Shown here in pieces: positions 3,820 through 5,593 of a DNA stretch of 5,593 bases. The position numbers and the translations under genes are program-made. Each line of letters opens with the position of its first letter. Position 1 is the stretch's first letter. Origin of the DNA: Erysipelothrix sp. (GTDB lineage Bacteria; Bacillota_I; Bacilli_A; Erysipelotrichales; Erysipelotrichaceae); assembly GCA_012512495.1 (NCBI GenBank), contig JAAZEC010000244.1, positions 1 to 5,593 of the forward strand. Reading direction: 5' to 3'. A model generated the notes under the pieces. That model was not told the origin of the DNA, searched no databases, and was given only the letters and a program-made list of their open reading frames with translations.

Positions 3820-4437
3820 ATGATGTATCATCATTACCGTCCTGGTTACGTCGAAGTAATCACCGGATGCATGTTTGCGGGTAAAACCGAGGAGCTAATC
3901 CGTCGTATTAAAGTGTTTGAATACGCTAAGAAGAATGTCGCCGTTTTCAAACCAACCATTGATAATCGTTACAGTGAAAATCAGGTCATCTCACATGCTG
4001 GCTCAAGCACCAGCAGTATCAACGTGCGCGATAGCCATGAAATAAAAGATTATCTTGATGAACATCCGGAAGTGGACGTTATCGCGATCGATGAAATCCA
4101 ATTCTTTGATGACGACATTGTACTGCTCATTGACGAACTAGCAGGCAAAGGCTTACGCGTTATGTGCGCAGGACTCGATACCAACTTCAGGGCAGAACCC
4201 TTTGGCGTTATGCCAACACTGGTAACCACGGCTGAATTTGTCACTAAACTAACAGCAGTCTGCACCGTCTGTGGTGCTCCTGCCACAAGAACCCAGCGTT
4301 TAGTGAATGGAAAACCAGCGAAATACGATGACCCTACGATTCTAGTAGGGGCAGCCGAAAGCTATGAGGCGCGTTGTCGACATGACCATGTCATCGAAAA
4401 CAAGCCAACCTATCCAGCAAGGAAGGACACAAAATGA
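3820..4437 (+). CDS. tdk: Thymidine kinase (TK1-like, type II)
   Basis: This 205-residue cytoplasmic salvage enzyme phosphorylates thymidine to dTMP with ATP. Visible motifs are the P-loop GCMFAGKTEE (16-25), the DEIQFF box (91-96) with Glu92 as expected catalytic base, and the AGLDTNFRAEPFG segment (117-129). A zinc-ribbon pair CTVC (148-151) and the thymidine-binding lasso and tail ending SYEARC (181-186) follow. The second zinc pair is odd: relatives usually show CxxC or CxxH after YEA, while here the stretch is CRHDH (186-190), with Asp189 at the usual ligand position and His on both sides. AAGGAG (3807-3812) is 7 bases from ATG 3820 and favours it over ATG 3823. The TGA stop overlaps the prfA ATG. 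Order rpmE-tdk-prfA is typical of Bacillota. Confidence 0.97.
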   Translation: MMYHHYRPGYVEVITGCMFAGKTEELIRRIKVFEYAKKNVAVFKPTIDNRYSENQVISHAGSSTSSINVRDSHEIKDYLDEHPEVDVIAIDEIQFFDDDIVLLIDELAGKGLRVMCAGLDTNFRAEPFGVMPTLVTTAEFVTKLTAVCTVCGAPATRTQRLVNGKPAKYDDPTILVGAAESYEARCRHDHVIENKPTYPARKDTK

Positions 4438-5501
4438 AAGCACTATTAAACAAGTTAGAATCAATTTCCAATAGAGACAAAGAAATCAATGAACTGATGG
4501 GCAACGAAGAGGTCTATAGCGACCCCAAGCAAATGGCAGCCCTAGGCAAAGAACATGCTCGTAACCAATCCATCATGGAGAGCTACGAAGAACTCAAAGA
4601 TGTCATGGAGCATTTAAAACAAGCCCAAGAAGTTTTAGACAATGAGAGTGACAGTGAAATGTTAGAGCTTGCCCAAATGGAAGCTGACGAACTCACTGAA
4701 AGACAAGACCAATTAGTCGAACGCTTAGAAGTTCAACTCATTCCCAAAGATCCACAAGACGATCACAACGCAATTGTTGAAATCAGAGGAGCAGCAGGGG
4801 GAGATGAAGGTAACATCTTCGCAGGTGACCTTTATCGTATGTATACTCGCTATTGTGACAACATTGGCTTTAAAACTGAAGTCCTAGAAGCGGCCCCCTC
4901 AGATGCGGGTGGTTTTACTCTGATCTCCTTTAAAATCAAAGGTGACGGTGCCTATGGACATTTCAAGTTCGAATCGGGTTCCCACCGTGTTCAACGGGTC
5001 CCCAAGACCGAAACCCAAGGTCGTATCCATACTTCCACAGCTACCGTTTTAGTCTTGCCTGAAGTTGACGTAGAGGATGTTGACATCAATCCTGATGACT
5101 TAGTCTTCGATATCCACCATGCCTCAGGGGCAGGCGGACAGCACGTCAACAAGACTTCATCTGCCGTCAGAATCACCCATACACCGACTGGTATATCAGT
5201 CAATATGCAGGAAGGCCGCTCACAGCACGCTAACCGTGACATGGCCCTACAAATCATCCGTGCCCGTGTGTATGATTTCTATGAACAGGAACGCCTTCGT
5301 GAAATTGGCGAAGTTCGTAAAACCAAGATTGGATCGGGTGACCGGGCTGAAAAGATCCGTACTTACAACTATCCACAAAACCGGGTCTCTGACCACCGTA
5401 TTGGCCTAACCATTACCCAATTGGATCGCATCATGGAAGGCAAACTAGAAGATATTATTGAAGCTCTAATTGCTGAAGACCAAAGAGAGCGTCTGGCTTA
5501 A
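4434..5501 (+). CDS. prfA: Peptide chain release factor 1 (RF1)
   Basis: This 355-residue factor recognises UAA and UAG in the ribosomal A site and triggers peptide release. HRVQRVPKTETQGRIHTS (184-201) holds the tripeptide PKT (190-192), the PxT stop-codon reader of RF1; RF2 would show SPF. GAGGQHVNK (232-240) holds the GGQ motif (234-236) that reaches the peptidyl transferase centre. The N-terminal third is a helical domain and the C-terminus GSGDRAEKIRTYNYPQNRV is typical. Length is normal, with no internal frameshift. The start shares ATGA with the tdk stop, and GGAAGG (4421-4426) lies 7 bases upstream inside tdk, indicating translational coupling. Gln236 is the expected methylation target of PrmC, encoded next. 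Confidence 0.98.
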   Translation: MKALLNKLESISNRDKEINELMGNEEVYSDPKQMAALGKEHARNQSIMESYEELKDVMEHLKQAQEVLDNESDSEMLELAQMEADELTERQDQLVERLEVQLIPKDPQDDHNAIVEIRGAAGGDEGNIFAGDLYRMYTRYCDNIGFKTEVLEAAPSDAGGFTLISFKIKGDGAYGHFKFESGSHRVQRVPKTETQGRIHTSTATVLVLPEVDVEDVDINPDDLVFDIHHASGAGGQHVNKTSSAVRITHTPTGISVNMQEGRSQHANRDMALQIIRARVYDFYEQERLREIGEVRKTKIGSGDRAEKIRTYNYPQNRVSDHRIGLTITQLDRIMEGKLEDIIEALIAEDQRERLA

Positions 5502-5502
5502 C

Positions 5503-5593
5503 ATGACCTATCAAGAGGCTCTTGTACAAGCGAAGAAACGTCTGGAGTCACAGGATATTTACAGTGGCTTTGCTTTCAATTACCTACTAGAAC
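5503..5593 (+). CDS. prmC: PrmC (HemK) release factor glutamine methyltransferase, N-terminal fragment
   Basis: Thirty codons are visible before the window edge, starting MTYQEALVQAKKRLESQD one base after the prfA stop. The catalytic NPPY motif and the SAM-binding domain lie beyond the edge, so the call rests on gene order (prmC follows prfA in most bacteria) and on a plausible helical PrmC-like N-terminus with an EAL...A...RL pattern. PrmC methylates the GGQ glutamine of RF1 and RF2 using S-adenosylmethionine. There is no good ribosome binding site, only GAGAG about a dozen bases upstream, so translation probably couples to prfA. Confidence 0.7.
   Translation, partial: MTYQEALVQAKKRLESQDIYSGFAFNYLLE

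Noticed and set aside
5119..5409. Plus-strand 96-codon open frame inside prfA
   Set aside because: It is an out-of-frame reading of the GGQ region of release factor 1. The same applies to the minus-strand frames within tdk and prfA.
4434..5501. PKT instead of PAT as an altered stop-codon specificity in RF1
   Set aside because: The middle residue of the RF1 PxT motif varies naturally (from memory PET occurs in Bacillus), so this does not indicate recoding.

Overview
The window looks like a piece of a Bacillota (Firmicutes) chromosome using the standard genetic code: TAA, TAG and TGA all end recognisable genes, and no gene reads TGA as tryptophan. The main clue is gene order. The 3' end of murA lies at the left, and rpmE - tdk - prfA - prmC lies at the right. 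In Bacillus and many relatives this block reads murA(B/Z) - (glpX) - rho - rpmE - tdk - prfA - prmC. A more precise placement, for example Erysipelotrichia, would be a guess.

Left part (1-1796). The last 48 codons of murA overlap an ABC exporter ATPase by 8 bases, and the ATPase overlaps an ABC-2 type permease by 8 bases. The three genes look translationally coupled. A probable two-way stem-loop terminator follows at 1864-1897.

Middle part (about 1800-3570), where rho and its neighbours would be expected. This stretch is visibly richer in A+T than the flanks. It holds a minus-strand XRE regulator with a hydrophobic membrane tail (1994-2413). A two-TM small protein (2603-2854) diverges from it. 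Next comes a fossil copy of the last 23 codons of the ABC permease (2879-2950), and then a lipoprotein gene of unknown function (2991-3440). The lipoprotein's best promoter takes its -35 box from the permease fossil. The fossil shows that this interval was rearranged: either a second ABC copy was lost or a module was inserted after duplication.

Right part (3472-5593). This is conserved translation and nucleotide housekeeping. A strong extended -10 promoter, overlapped by two tandem 17-bp repeats, leads into a leader with two competing hairpins and then rpmE (ribosomal protein L31, zinc form). A textbook intrinsic terminator overlaps the rpmE stop codon. Behind it follow tdk (thymidine kinase), prfA (release factor 1, ATGA overlap with tdk) and the start of prmC, which methylates the GGQ glutamine of the release factor made by the gene before it. 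A possible internal promoter at the end of rpmE would start transcripts inside the terminator stem, so tdk-prfA-prmC could bypass termination.

No RNA genes, CRISPR array, transposase or complete mobile element are visible. No gene-free stretch exceeds 200 bases. The most useful leads are the permease fossil with its co-opted promoter, the AT-rich regulator plus small membrane protein pair in the rho slot, and the regulatory elements around rpmE.
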